Positions 1 to 7,749 of a DNA stretch of 64,000 nt are shown here, piece by piece; the stretch's first letter is position 1; every line of letters begins with the position of its first letter. The stretch covers positions 1 through 64,000 of the forward strand of contig NZ_VUKF01000010.1 in NCBI RefSeq assembly GCF_009193185.1. Reading direction: 5' to 3'. The notes under the pieces are model-generated. The model made no database searches. It was not told the DNA's origin and saw only the letters and a list, made by a program, of their open reading frames with translations. Position numbers and translations under genes: made by a program. The DNA comes from Georgenia thermotolerans (GTDB lineage Bacteria > Actinomycetota > Actinomycetes > Actinomycetales > Actinomycetaceae).

Positions 1-297
1 CCGGGCCCGGCCCGGGTGCTCGTCGTCGACCCCCTGCGCCGCCGCCGCGGCGGTGCGCACCAGGTCGGGCTGGGCGCGCGGGGGCGGGCGGCGAACCGGG
101 CGGGCGCCGTCGTGGCGCTGGCCGCGCCGCCCGCCGGCGCCGTCGTCCTGCTGGTCGACGACGTGGTCACCACCGGCGCGACCCTCGCCGCCAGCCGGGC
201 GGCGGTGGAGGAGCGCGGCGGACGGGTGGCGGGCGCGCTCGTGCTCGCCTCGACGCCGGCCCCCGGGCGTGCCGGCCGGGCGACACGCCGGTCCTAG
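1..297 (+). CDS. ComF family phosphoribosyltransferase, C-terminal part (cut by window start)
   Basis: The reading frame is open from base 1 to the TAG at 295-297, so only the last ~98 codons are visible. The segment LLVDDVVTTGATLAA is the type I phosphoribosyltransferase PRPP-binding loop, and the preceding RRRGGAHQVGL matches the RxxxxQxxL stretch typical of ComF proteins. ComF proteins are linked to DNA uptake or nucleotide salvage; in actinobacteria this gene commonly sits directly upstream of hpf and secA, as here. The N-terminal zinc-finger half lies outside the window, so whether it is intact is unknown. The family assignment is firm; the physiological role is not. Confidence 0.85.
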   Translation, partial: PGPARVLVVDPLRRRRGGAHQVGLGARGRAANRAGAVVALAAPPAGAVVLLVDDVVTTGATLAASRAAVEERGGRVAGALVLASTPAPGRAGRATRRS

Positions 298-666
298 AGC
301 GGAGCGGTCCGGAACCGGGCCCGCGGCGGACTCATGTGTTCCGCTTCCCTCCCGCCGGGCCCGTCGCGCGATTTTCGGCCAAATTGCACGGAAATTCGAA
401 ATCGGCGCCATGGTGCGCTTTCCACGCTACCCCCAGCGGTGGACGCGCGGGTAGGACCAAGGAGATGATCGCCCTTCCTGATGCGACTAGCGTTGATGCA
501 TGGAGCCAGTCCCATCCCGCAGGCGAGGTGTCGAGACGGCGCCGCCCGGGTCCGGACGGGTCCTGGAGGAGGTGGTCCCCACCCCAACCGCTCGCCCGTG
601 AGCCTGGCGAGCAGCACGAGTCCGGGGCCGCAGAGCCCCCACGTCTAAGGACCGCTGGAGGTCACC
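298..666. other. Intergenic region between comF and hpf
   Basis: No convincing gene. Overlapping frames in both strands lack start signals and family motifs. A locally AT-rich patch at about 370-410 stands out from the GC-rich surroundings and probably holds the hpf promoter; I could not assign a confident -35/-10 pair. The hpf ribosome binding site lies at the end of the region (GGAGG at about 656-660). Confidence 0.5.
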
Positions 667-1362
667 ATGGAGATCGTCGTCAAGGGTCGCAACACCGAGA
701 TCGCCGACCGCTTCCGCACCACCGTCGAGGAGAAGCTCGCCAAGGTCGAGCAGCTCGCGCCGCGGGCGCAGCGCGTCGAGGTCGAGCTCACGCGCGAGAA
801 GAACCCGCGACTGGCGGACCAGGCGGAACGCGTCGAGATCACCGTCCGCGACAAGGGCCCGGTCATCCGGGCCGAGGCGAAGGCCTCGGACCGCTACGGC
901 GCCCTGGACCTCGCGACCGGCAAGCTCGTCGAACGGCTGCGGCGCGCGCGTGACCGGCGCAAGAACCACCATCGCTACGCCGCTCCGGCCCCGGCGGACG
1001 CCCTCGTGCCCGCCCCGGAGGCGCCGGAGGAGGAGACCGCGGAGCGGATGACCCCGCCCACCACGCCGGGCGAGGCGGTCGAGAGCCAGCTCGGCGACTC
1101 CCCGGTGGTCGTGCGCCAGAAGTGCCTCGAGGCGACCCCCATGACGGTGGACCAGGCCCTGTACGAGATGGAGCTCGTCGGGCACCCGTTCTTCCTGTTC
1201 ATCGACGACGAGACCGGTCAGCCCTGCGTGGCCTACCACCGCCACGGCTGGACCTACGGCGTCATCCGCCTCAACGCGGTGATCGCCGACCACCAGCAGA
1301 GCGAGCCCGCCGCCGCGGAGAACGCCGCACCGGCCGAGCCCGTGGTCGCCAACCACGCCTGA
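667..1362 (+). CDS. hpf: Ribosome hibernation-promoting factor, long form
   Basis: 231-residue HPF/YfiA-family protein that binds the 30S subunit and promotes formation of inactive 100S ribosome dimers. The N-terminal ~100 residues are the S30AE domain (MEIVVKGRNTEI start, later AKASDRYGALDLATGKLVERL). After a proline/alanine linker, the C-terminal ~60 residues form the dimerisation domain that defines the long form (VVRQKCLEATPMTVDQALYEM, then HRHGWTYGVIRLN). A strong Shine-Dalgarno (CTGGAGGTCACC) precedes the ATG. It lies between comF and, after the quinate island, secA; comF-hpf-secA is a common actinobacterial order. A perfect hairpin terminator follows at 1374-1407, so it is probably monocistronic at its 3' end. 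Confidence 0.95.
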   Translation: MEIVVKGRNTEIADRFRTTVEEKLAKVEQLAPRAQRVEVELTREKNPRLADQAERVEITVRDKGPVIRAEAKASDRYGALDLATGKLVERLRRARDRRKNHHRYAAPAPADALVPAPEAPEEETAERMTPPTTPGEAVESQLGDSPVVVRQKCLEATPMTVDQALYEMELVGHPFFLFIDDETGQPCVAYHRHGWTYGVIRLNAVIADHQQSEPAAAENAAPAEPVVANHA

Positions 1363-1373
1363 TCCCGCTGCTC

Positions 1374-1407
1374 ACCGGGGCCCGTCGCCACCGCGGCGGG
1401 CCCCGGT
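1374..1407 (+). terminator. Rho-independent-type hairpin after hpf
   Basis: Perfect 11-bp inverted repeat ACCGGGGCCCG (1374-1384) and CGGGCCCCGGT (1397-1407) with a 12-nt loop, 11 bases after the hpf stop. There is no long T-run, as is usual in high-GC actinobacteria. Confidence 0.75.
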
Positions 1408-1445
1408 CCGTGCCGGGAGGCGCCGGCCGCCCTTCGCTGGCACGG

Positions 1446-1499
1446 CGCCCGCTCACGCGGCCTCGCCCGCTCACGCGGCCTCGCCCGCTCACGCGGCCT
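1446..1499. repeat. Three perfect tandem copies of an 18-bp unit
   Basis: Unit CGCCCGCTCACGCGGCCT at 1446-1463, 1464-1481 and 1482-1499, in the gap between the hpf terminator and the convergent aroD stop. The copies are identical and head-to-tail without spacers, so this is a minisatellite and not a CRISPR. Confidence 0.9.
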
Positions 1500-1542
1500 C
1501 GCCGGCCACCGGACCCGGCGCCCGCTCGCGCGGGCCCGGCCC

Positions 1543-2304
1543 TCAGCTCGCCTGGTGAATGAGGTCCAGGGTGCGCCGCAGCGCGTCGGCGTCGACCTGC
1601 CCGGGCGCGGAGGCCGGGCCCACCGTCCCGAACGTCGCGGCCGAGCCGAAGACCTCCCCGGCCAGGCGGGAGACGACGCCGGTGCCGGCCATGGCCATGG
1701 TGATGAGCGGGACGTCCGGGAGCTCCCGGTGCATCGTCCAGGTCGCCTCGAGGAGGACGAGGACGTCGCCGGGGTCGGCCGGCATGACGGCGATCTTGGG
1801 GATGTCCGCCCCGAGCTCGTGCATGCGCCGCAGCCGGGCGAGGATCTCCGCCCGCGGCGGCGTGGCGTCGAAGTCGTGGCTGGACATGACGACGGCGACC
1901 CCGGCGTCGTGCGCCGCGGCGACCAGGTCGCGCACCACCGCGGCGTCGCGGAAGAGCTCGACGTCGATGAGGTCGGCCGCCCCCGAGGCCACGACCGCGC
2001 GGTACAGCGCGCCGTAGGCGGCGTCGTCGATGGCCCGGGCGCCGCCCTCGGCGGCGGTGCGGAAGGTGACGAGCAGCGGCAGGGCGCCCAGGGCGGCGGC
2101 GAGCTCGCGGGCGGCGGCGGCGACCCGGTCCGGCTCGGCCGGCCCGGTCAGGTGGTCCACGCGCCACTCGACGACGTCGACCGGTCGACCGGCCAGCGCG
2201 GCGGCCTGCGCGCGCAGCGCCGGGAGGTCGTTCCCGGTCAGCGGCACGATGATCTTCGGCCGCCCCTGGCCGATGATGACGTCCTTGACGGTGACGACGG
2301 GCAT
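1543..2304 (-). CDS. aroD: Type I 3-dehydroquinate dehydratase
   Basis: 253 residues, the usual length for class I enzymes, which interconvert 3-dehydroquinate and 3-dehydroshikimate through a Schiff base. Visible active-site blocks are VVEWRVDHL (Glu), LLVTFRTAAEGG, VVMSSHDFDATPP (catalytic His), ADIPKIAVMP (Schiff-base Lys) and the C-terminal GSAATFGTVG loop. The start chosen is the ATG at 2302-2304, preceded by GAGGAGCACC; the frame stays open further upstream but that extension is low-complexity. It is the last gene of the minus-strand run regulator, dehydrogenase, dehydroshikimate dehydratase, dehydratase, with 34 bp to the preceding stop. The context indicates catabolism of quinate rather than aromatic biosynthesis, analogous to qsuC of Corynebacterium glutamicum. 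Confidence 0.93.
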   Translation of the reverse strand: MPVVTVKDVIIGQGRPKIIVPLTGNDLPALRAQAAALAGRPVDVVEWRVDHLTGPAEPDRVAAAARELAAALGALPLLVTFRTAAEGGARAIDDAAYGALYRAVVASGAADLIDVELFRDAAVVRDLVAAAHDAGVAVVMSSHDFDATPPRAEILARLRRMHELGADIPKIAVMPADPGDVLVLLEATWTMHRELPDVPLITMAMAGTGVVSRLAGEVFGSAATFGTVGPASAPGQVDADALRRTLDLIHQAS

Positions 2305-2338
2305 GGTGCTCCTCGGTGGTGGTGGGGTTTTCGGGCGG

Positions 2339-4231
2339 TCAGGCGTGCGTGCGCACGGCGGCGTGCGCGGCCATCCGGACGGGGGCGTCGGCGGCACCGT
2401 AGCCGCGGTAGCCGCCGCGACGCTGCGCCACCTCGAAGAAGACCTGCGACCCGATCACGCGGGTGAACAGGTGGAGGTACTCCCCGCCGTCGGCGTCCCG
2501 GTCGTACATGACGTCGTGCTCGCGCAGCGCGGCGAGCAGGCCCTCGTCGACGTCGAGCCGGGCGGCGAGGTCGTCGTAGTAGTTGGCCGGGATGCGCAGC
2601 AGCGGGGCGCCGCGCTCGCGCAGGGCCCGGGCGGTGGCGAAGACGTCGTCGGTGCGGAAGGTGACGCTCTGCGGGGCGGGCACGCCCGGCGCCCACGAGC
2701 CGCGGCGCAGCACCGAGGAGTTCAGGCCGACGGCGAGGTCGCCGGCGCCCAGGACGGTGGTGCGCACGAGCCCGAACAGGCCCGAGACCTCGGCGGCGTC
2801 CCGGACGGTGAGCCCGAGGACCGAGCGGAAGAAGAGGGTCGCCTCGTCCGAGCGGTCGAACGGCTGGGTGAGGGTGACGTGGTCGACCGCGACCAGGCCG
2901 ACGGCGGCCGGACGCGCCGGCACGGGAGCGGGTTCGCCCGCGGCAGCCGGGACGTCGCCGGCCGGGACCGTGGCGCCGTCGGTGTCCTGCACCGGGGCGA
3001 AGTCGGCCCGCCAACCCCCGGGGCCGTCGTCGGGCCCGCACAGGAACACGGCGGTGCCGTCGGGGGCGATGAACGCCGGCAGCTGCGCCTCCCGGGCCCC
3101 CACGACCCGCGGCAGCGGCGGGGCGAGCAGCTCCTCGGCGCGGCGGGCGGCCCCCGCCGGGTCCTCGACGGCGACGCCCAGTGCCGTGATGGCCGCGTCC
3201 GGGCGGGGGGTGGCGGTGGGGCGGGAGGTGTTGAGCAGCAGCGCGGCCGTGCCCTGCTCCCACAGCTCGACCGGCTTGGAGCGGTGGACGCCGGTGCGGG
3301 CGAAGCCCAGCGCGCGCAGGGCGGCGCGCACGCGCAGGGCCGAGCCGGGCGAGGCCTCGATCTCCACGAAGCCCGGCCGCGGGCGCGTCGGCGCCGGGGT
3401 GAGGCCGGCGCCGTCGTCGACCTTGGACTCGAGGTCGACGAGCGAGCGCATGGCGTCCACCGCGGTCAGCGCGGGCACGGACTGGCGGAAGACGTCGTTG
3501 AACACCTCCAGCGACAGCGGGCCGGCGTAGCCGGCGGCGAGGACGGTGCCCACGAAGCCCGGCAGGTCGAAGCTGCCCTGGCCGGGGAAGAGCCGGTGGT
3601 GCCGGCTCCACTGCAGGACGTCCATGTCCAGGCTCGGGGCGTCGGCGAGCTGGAGGTAGAAGATCTTCTCGCCGGGCACGCCGGCGATCCCGGCGACGTC
3701 GTCGGTGCGGGAGAGCACGTGGAAGCTGTCCAGGCACAGGCCCAGCGCCGGGTGGTCGGCGCGGCGCACGATCTCCCAGGAGTGCTCCCAGGTGCTCACC
3801 ACCGACCCCCAGGCGAGGGCCTCGTAGGCGATCCGCAGGCCCCGCGCCGCGGCCTCCTCGGCCAGGTCGCGCAGCTGAGCGGCGGCGAGGTCGTCGTCGG
3901 CGATCACCCACGGCGCCACCGAGGAGCACACGAGCACGGTGTCCGTGCCCAGCTGGGCCATGACGTCGAAGGCGTGCCGGGCCCGGCGCAGGGTCCGCGC
4001 GTGCAGCTCCGGCGGGGCGCCCTCGACGTCGCGGAAGGGCTGGTACAGGTCGATGCCCAGGCCGAGGTCGGCGCACAGGTCGCGCGCCTGGGCGGGGGAG
4101 AGGTGCGACCCGACCAGGTCGGGGGCGAAGAGCTCGACGCCGTCGAAGCCGGCGTGGGCCGCGGCCGCGAGCTTGTCCTCGAGGGCGCCGGAGAGGCAGA
4201 CCGTCGCGATGGACCTGCGCCGCCCGGTCAT
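2339..4231 (-). CDS. quiC: 3-dehydroshikimate dehydratase with fused HPPD-like domain (QsuB/QuiC type)
   Basis: 630 residues in two parts. The first ~280 are a xylose-isomerase-like TIM barrel (AHAGFDGVELFAPDL, then GLRIAYEALAWG, ALGLCLDSFHVLSR, GPLSLEVFNDVFRQ) with metal-binding Glu/Asp/His residues. The last ~330 resemble 4-hydroxyphenylpyruvate dioxygenase (VDHVTLTQPFDRS, GGEYLHLFTRV, VFFEVAQRRGGYRGYG near the end). This architecture is that of QsuB/QuiC1 enzymes, which convert 3-dehydroshikimate to protocatechuate for the beta-ketoadipate pathway; the dehydratase activity is in the barrel. The start at 4229-4231 overlaps the stop of the dehydrogenase gene by 4 bp (ATGA), so translation is probably coupled. 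The petrobactin-type AsbF homologues lack the second domain, which argues against a siderophore role. Confidence 0.92.
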   Translation of the reverse strand: MTGRRRSIATVCLSGALEDKLAAAAHAGFDGVELFAPDLVGSHLSPAQARDLCADLGLGIDLYQPFRDVEGAPPELHARTLRRARHAFDVMAQLGTDTVLVCSSVAPWVIADDDLAAAQLRDLAEEAAARGLRIAYEALAWGSVVSTWEHSWEIVRRADHPALGLCLDSFHVLSRTDDVAGIAGVPGEKIFYLQLADAPSLDMDVLQWSRHHRLFPGQGSFDLPGFVGTVLAAGYAGPLSLEVFNDVFRQSVPALTAVDAMRSLVDLESKVDDGAGLTPAPTRPRPGFVEIEASPGSALRVRAALRALGFARTGVHRSKPVELWEQGTAALLLNTSRPTATPRPDAAITALGVAVEDPAGAARRAEELLAPPLPRVVGAREAQLPAFIAPDGTAVFLCGPDDGPGGWRADFAPVQDTDGATVPAGDVPAAAGEPAPVPARPAAVGLVAVDHVTLTQPFDRSDEATLFFRSVLGLTVRDAAEVSGLFGLVRTTVLGAGDLAVGLNSSVLRRGSWAPGVPAPQSVTFRTDDVFATARALRERGAPLLRIPANYYDDLAARLDVDEGLLAALREHDVMYDRDADGGEYLHLFTRVIGSQVFFEVAQRRGGYRGYGAADAPVRMAAHAAVRTHA

Positions 4232-5163
4232 CGCCCGGCCCCCGCGGCCGTGGCGGTCGCCGCCGTCGCGGCCGGGGCGGCCGTCGTCGTCCCCGTCTCC
4301 GCGGCCACCAGCGCGAGGAAGTCGGCGCGCATCGCCGCGACGTCCGCCTCGGCGCCGGTGATGAGCCGGAAGGCGTCCACCGCCTGGCCGACCGCCATGT
4401 GCCCGCCGTCGAGCACCCGGCACCCGCGCGCGGCGGCGAGGCGCAGCAGCGCGGTCTCCACCGGCCGGTAGATGACGTCGGCCACCCACAGCCCGCCGTG
4501 CACGGCGTCGGCGTCGAGCGGGAGGCTCGGGTGGTGGTGCATGCCGATGGGCGTGGCGTTGACCAGGCCGTCGGCGGCGCGCAGCGCGGCGGGGACGTCG
4601 GCGGGGGCGATCGCCTCGACCGTCCGGTCCGGGAACAGGGCGGCGAGCGTCCGGGCGCGCTCGGCGGCCCGGTCGGCGGCGACGTCGCTGATCCGCAGCG
4701 TGCGCACGCCCGCGTCGAGCAGGGCGTAGGCGACGGCGCCGCCCGCCCCGCCGGCGCCGAGCTGGACGACGGTGCCGAGGGCGGCGCCGGGCAGGCCGGT
4801 GCGCAGGCCCCAGGCGAAGCCGGAGTAGTCGGTGTTGTCCCCGACGAGCCGGCCGTCGCGCACGAGCACGGTGTTGACGGCGTCGAGGCGGCGGGCGGCG
4901 GGGGAGAGCTCGTCGAGGTGGGCGATGACGAGCTGCTTGCACGGGTGGGTGATGTTGAAGGCGTTGAACCCCAGGTCGCGGCCGGCGCGGAGGAGGTCGC
5001 CGACGTCGGCGCCGGGCCGGCCGACGACGTCGAGGTCGACGGGCCGGTAGAGGTAGCGCAGGCCCTGCCGGTCCGCCTCGCGCTCGTGCAGCGGCGGGGT
5101 CAGCGACGCGGTGATGCCGCTGCCGATCAGGCCCACGAGGTAGGACTCGGAGGGCAGGCTCAT
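4228..5163 (-). CDS. Quinate/shikimate dehydrogenase, catabolic (QsuD-like)
   Basis: 311-residue shikimate-dehydrogenase-family protein. Features seen: substrate-binding GSGITASLTPPLHE near the N-terminus; AFNITHPCKQ, containing the catalytic Lys; DAVNTVLVRDG and GDNTDYSGFAWGL with the substrate Asn and Asp; a Rossmann GAGGAGGAVAYAL loop; VNATPIGM; and GHMAVGQAVDAFRL near the end. The reaction is NAD(P)-dependent oxidation of quinate or shikimate to the 3-dehydro compounds. The catabolic assignment rests on the operon with dehydratase and dehydroshikimate dehydratase genes, and the THPCKQ block resembles QsuD of corynebacteria. It ends overlapping quiC by 4 bp and starts 57 bp after the regulator. 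The C-terminal ~25 residues are an Ala/Thr-rich tail. Confidence 0.88.
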   Translation of the reverse strand: MSLPSESYLVGLIGSGITASLTPPLHEREADRQGLRYLYRPVDLDVVGRPGADVGDLLRAGRDLGFNAFNITHPCKQLVIAHLDELSPAARRLDAVNTVLVRDGRLVGDNTDYSGFAWGLRTGLPGAALGTVVQLGAGGAGGAVAYALLDAGVRTLRISDVAADRAAERARTLAALFPDRTVEAIAPADVPAALRAADGLVNATPIGMHHHPSLPLDADAVHGGLWVADVIYRPVETALLRLAAARGCRVLDGGHMAVGQAVDAFRLITGAEADVAAMRADFLALVAAETGTTTAAPAATAATATAAGAGR

Positions 5164-5220
5164 GTGCGGTGCTCGCTTTCTGGCGGGTCTCGGTGGGACG
5201 GCGGTCGGCGGTGCGTCGGG

Positions 5221-5982
5221 TCAGCGGTGCATCGGCAGGCGGGCGCCGAGCTCCTCGGCGGCGTCGCGCAGCTGCGGCAGCAGCGTCAGCAGCGTGGTCA
5301 TGCTGTGGCGGAAGACCGGCGCGGCGAGCGCGACGGCGGCGACGAGGTCGCCCGCGGCGGTGCGCACGGGCACGGCCAGGGCGACCATGCCGACGTCGTG
5401 CTCCTCGTCCTGGCCGGCCCACCCCTGCTCGCGCACCGCGTCGATCTCCCGGCGCAGCGCCGCCCGGTCGGTGATGGACCGCTCGGTGCGCGCCTCGAGC
5501 GCGAGCGTGGCGAGCAGGTGCTCGCGGGTGTCGTCGGGGGCGAAGGCGAGCAGCGCCTTGCCCATGGCCGAGGTGTGCAGCAGCCCGCGCTCGCCCGGGT
5601 CGGTGGTGGTGCGGAACTGCGGGCCGTCGACCTTGTTGACGGTGAGGAACCGGTCGCCGTCGAGCACGCAGAGCAGCGAGCTCTCCTCCGTCCCGGCGGT
5701 GAGCCCCCGCAGCACGGGCGCGGCCATCCCGTCGAAGCCGTGGCTGCTCGAGGCCCGCTGACCGAGCTGGAAGATGCGCAGGCCGAGGCGGTAGCGCTTG
5801 TCCCGCGGGTCGTAAGCGAGGAAGTTCTCGCGCACGAGCGTGCTCAGCAGCCGGTAGGCGGTGCTGAACGGGTAGCCCACGTCGCGCGCGACGTCGGCCG
5901 CGGTGGCGCCGTCGGGGTGCTCCCCGACCGCGGTGAGCACCCGAAAGGCCTTGCCCACGGTGCCGCTCGACGAATCCGACAT
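5221..5982 (-). CDS. IclR-family transcriptional regulator of the quinate/shikimate genes
   Basis: 253 residues. The N-terminal winged helix (KAFRVLTAVGEHPDGATAADVARD, then STAYRLLSTLVREN) is followed by the IclR effector domain (GLRIFQLGQRA, LHTSAMGKALLAF, GWAGQDEEHDVGMVALAVPV). The start chosen is the ATG at 5980-5982, preceded by AAGAGGAGCT; the frame extends 17 codons further up without a better signal. IclR proteins frequently control aromatic-acid catabolism, and this one is divergent from the MHS permease and co-directional with the catabolic enzymes. The inferred ligand is quinate, shikimate or a downstream intermediate. C. glutamicum uses a LysR regulator (QsuR) instead, so the control logic differs. 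Confidence 0.9.
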   Translation of the reverse strand: MSDSSSGTVGKAFRVLTAVGEHPDGATAADVARDVGYPFSTAYRLLSTLVRENFLAYDPRDKRYRLGLRIFQLGQRASSSHGFDGMAAPVLRGLTAGTEESSLLCVLDGDRFLTVNKVDGPQFRTTTDPGERGLLHTSAMGKALLAFAPDDTREHLLATLALEARTERSITDRAALRREIDAVREQGWAGQDEEHDVGMVALAVPVRTAAGDLVAAVALAAPVFRHSMTTLLTLLPQLRDAAEELGARLPMHR

Positions 5983-5994
5983 AGCTCCTCTTTG

Positions 5995-6055
5995 ACATGT
6001 AGCGGACGCCACAGCAGGATAACGACTCAACATATAGCAGGTGTTGCCACTATCT
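5995..6055. promoter_or_regulatory. Putative operator pair in the IclR/permease divergent promoter
   Basis: Two related elements lie between the divergent starts: ACATGTAGCGGACGCCACAG (5995-6014) and ACATATAGCAGGTGTTGCCAC (6030-6050) running on into TATCTG. Both share ACATRTAGC followed by GCCAC, and the second is quasi-palindromic (ATAG...CTAT). They sit immediately upstream of the regulator start, in the most AT-rich part of the 279-bp gap, as expected for IclR autoregulatory operators. This is inference from position and sequence only. Confidence 0.4.
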
Positions 6056-6261
6056 GGAAACGGAGCGTGGCGGCAGCGCGGATCGCGGTCGCCGGAAGGG
6101 CCCTATCGGGTGCGTGCCGGCGCGGCGGGTCCCGGCCCACCCGGCCACGGAGCCCGCCCCCCGTCGCCGATCCGTCCACCGGGGTGCGGCCGACGCACCC
6201 CGGCCTGCCCGTCAGCTGAGCAGGTTTCGTCCTCGGGACCCGTCCAATGAAGGATCACCAC

Positions 6262-7617
6262 ATGCCCGTCGCACCCACCCACGAGAAGACGCCCCGGAAG
6301 GCGGCACTGGCGAGCTGGATCGGCTCGGCCCTCGAGTACTACGACTTCGCCGTCTACGGCACCGCCGCGGCCCTCGTCCTGAACCACCTGTTCTTCTCCG
6401 AGGACGCCTCGCCGGTGGTCGCGGTGCTGCTGTCCATGGGCACCGTCGGCGTCGCGTACGTCGTGCGACCGCTGGGGGCCATGCTCATGGGCCCGCTCGC
6501 CGACAGGTTCGGCCGCAAGTTCGTCCTCATGCTCACCCTGTTCCTCATGGGCGGCGCGACGTTCGCGATCGGCTGCCTGCCCACCTACGACCAGGTGGGG
6601 GCGCTCGCGCCGGCGCTGCTGGTGCTGTGCCGGATCCTCCAGGGCCTGTCCGCCTCCGGCGAGCAGGCGAGCGCGATCTCCATGTCGCTCGAGCACAGTG
6701 ACGAGGACCGGCGCGCGTTCACCACGAGCTGGACCCTGCAGGGCACCCAGTTCGGCACGCTCCTCGCCACGGCGATCTTCATCCCCTTCACGTTGCTGCC
6801 GGACGAGATCCTGTTCAGCTGGGGCTGGCGGGTGCCGTTCTGGCTCTCTGCCTTCGTCGTCGTGACCGCCTACATCATCCGCCGCTCCCTGGAGGAGCCG
6901 CCCGCCTTCCACGAGGCCAGGGAGGTCACCGCCCAGCAGACCCCGCTCGCGGCGACCTTCCGCCACCACAAGGCGGCCGTCCTGCGCATCGCCGCCGCGG
7001 CGATGATCAACACCGTCAACATGGTGTTCACCGTCTTCTCCGTCAGCTACGCCACCAACGGCGTCGGCCTGGAGCGCTCGACCATGCTGTGGGTGCCGGT
7101 CGCGGCGAACGCCGTCGCCCTGGGCGCCATCCCGCTCGCCGCCCGCCTCGCCGACCGGGTCGGCCGCAAGCGCGTCTTCGTCACCGGCGTGGTCGGCTCG
7201 GCCGTGCTGATGTACCCCTATCTCGCCGCCATCTCCGCGGGGAACTGGGGCCTCGTCTTCGCCTTCGGCGTCCTCATGTCCGGGATGCTGTACTCCCTCG
7301 CGAACGGCATCTGGCCGTCCTTCTACGCCGAGATGTTCCCGACGCGCGTGCGCGCCACCGGCCTGGCGCTCGGCACCCAGATCGGCTTCGCCGTCTCCGG
7401 CGGCCTCGCCCCGGCGATGGCGACCTACCTCGCCGGCCCGGACCTGCAGAGCTGGATCGGCCCCGCCGTCTTCGTCTCGGCCATGTGCGTCATCTCCGCG
7501 CTCGCGGCCCTGACGGCCAAGGAGACCGCGCACCGCACCCTCGACGAGATCGACGAGCTGCAAGGCCGCCGCACCGGTGAGGTGCCCGCGGTGGCGGCCC
7601 CCGCCGTCGCCGGCTGA
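6262..7617 (+). CDS. MHS-family MFS permease, probably quinate/shikimate uptake
   Basis: 451-residue, 12-helix major facilitator of the metabolite:H+ symporter family (ShiA/KgtP/ProP type). Signatures: ASWIGSALEYYDFAVYGTAAAL in helix 1, the loop MGPLADRFGRKFVL, RILQGLSASGEQASA, and the second-half loop LADRVGRKRVFV. Proton-driven uptake of an organic acid is the family function; the substrate is inferred from divergence to the quinate catabolic operon and the ShiA-like family. The start chosen is the ATG at 6262, preceded by AAGGA at 6250-6254 with good spacing; an in-frame ATG at 6247 overlaps that site and has no ribosome binding site of its own. A 15-bp perfect hairpin follows at 7660-7697. 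Confidence 0.88.
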   Translation: MPVAPTHEKTPRKAALASWIGSALEYYDFAVYGTAAALVLNHLFFSEDASPVVAVLLSMGTVGVAYVVRPLGAMLMGPLADRFGRKFVLMLTLFLMGGATFAIGCLPTYDQVGALAPALLVLCRILQGLSASGEQASAISMSLEHSDEDRRAFTTSWTLQGTQFGTLLATAIFIPFTLLPDEILFSWGWRVPFWLSAFVVVTAYIIRRSLEEPPAFHEAREVTAQQTPLAATFRHHKAAVLRIAAAAMINTVNMVFTVFSVSYATNGVGLERSTMLWVPVAANAVALGAIPLAARLADRVGRKRVFVTGVVGSAVLMYPYLAAISAGNWGLVFAFGVLMSGMLYSLANGIWPSFYAEMFPTRVRATGLALGTQIGFAVSGGLAPAMATYLAGPDLQSWIGPAVFVSAMCVISALAALTAKETAHRTLDEIDELQGRRTGEVPAVAAPAVAG

Positions 7618-7659
7618 CCCGCGGACGCGGTGACCGTCCGCGCCGTCGCCCGCTGACCA

Positions 7660-7697
7660 GGCCCCGGTGGGGCGAGCCTGCCCGCCCCACCGGGGCC
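7660..7697 (+). terminator. Strong hairpin terminator after the permease
   Basis: Perfect 15-bp inverted repeat, GGCCCCGGTGGGGCG (7660-7674) and CGCCCCACCGGGGCC (7683-7697), loop 8 nt, 42 bp after the permease stop and before the DUF72 gene. Confidence 0.85.
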
Positions 7698-7736
7698 CGC
7701 GACGGCGCCCGCCGCGCCGCCGTCGCCGCCCGCCAA

Positions 7737-7742
7737 TACAGT
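7737..7742 (+). promoter_or_regulatory. TACAGT -10 hexamer, leaderless start of the DUF72 gene
   Basis: TACAGT ends exactly 7 nt before the ATG at 7750 and there is no Shine-Dalgarno, so transcription would begin at or next to the start codon. Confidence 0.55.
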
Positions 7743-7749
7743 CGGGCCC

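Noticed and set aside
2339-4231. Petrobactin-type AsbF dehydratase (siderophore biosynthesis)
   Set aside because: The HPPD-like second domain and the quinate-catabolic neighbours fit QsuB/QuiC instead.
2030-4471. 813-codon plus-strand open frame opposite the quinate genes, and similar very long frames on opposite strands elsewhere
   Set aside because: Shadow of high-GC coding sequence: low-complexity Arg/Gly/Pro/Ala composition, no ribosome binding site, no family motif, and real motif-bearing genes on the other strand.
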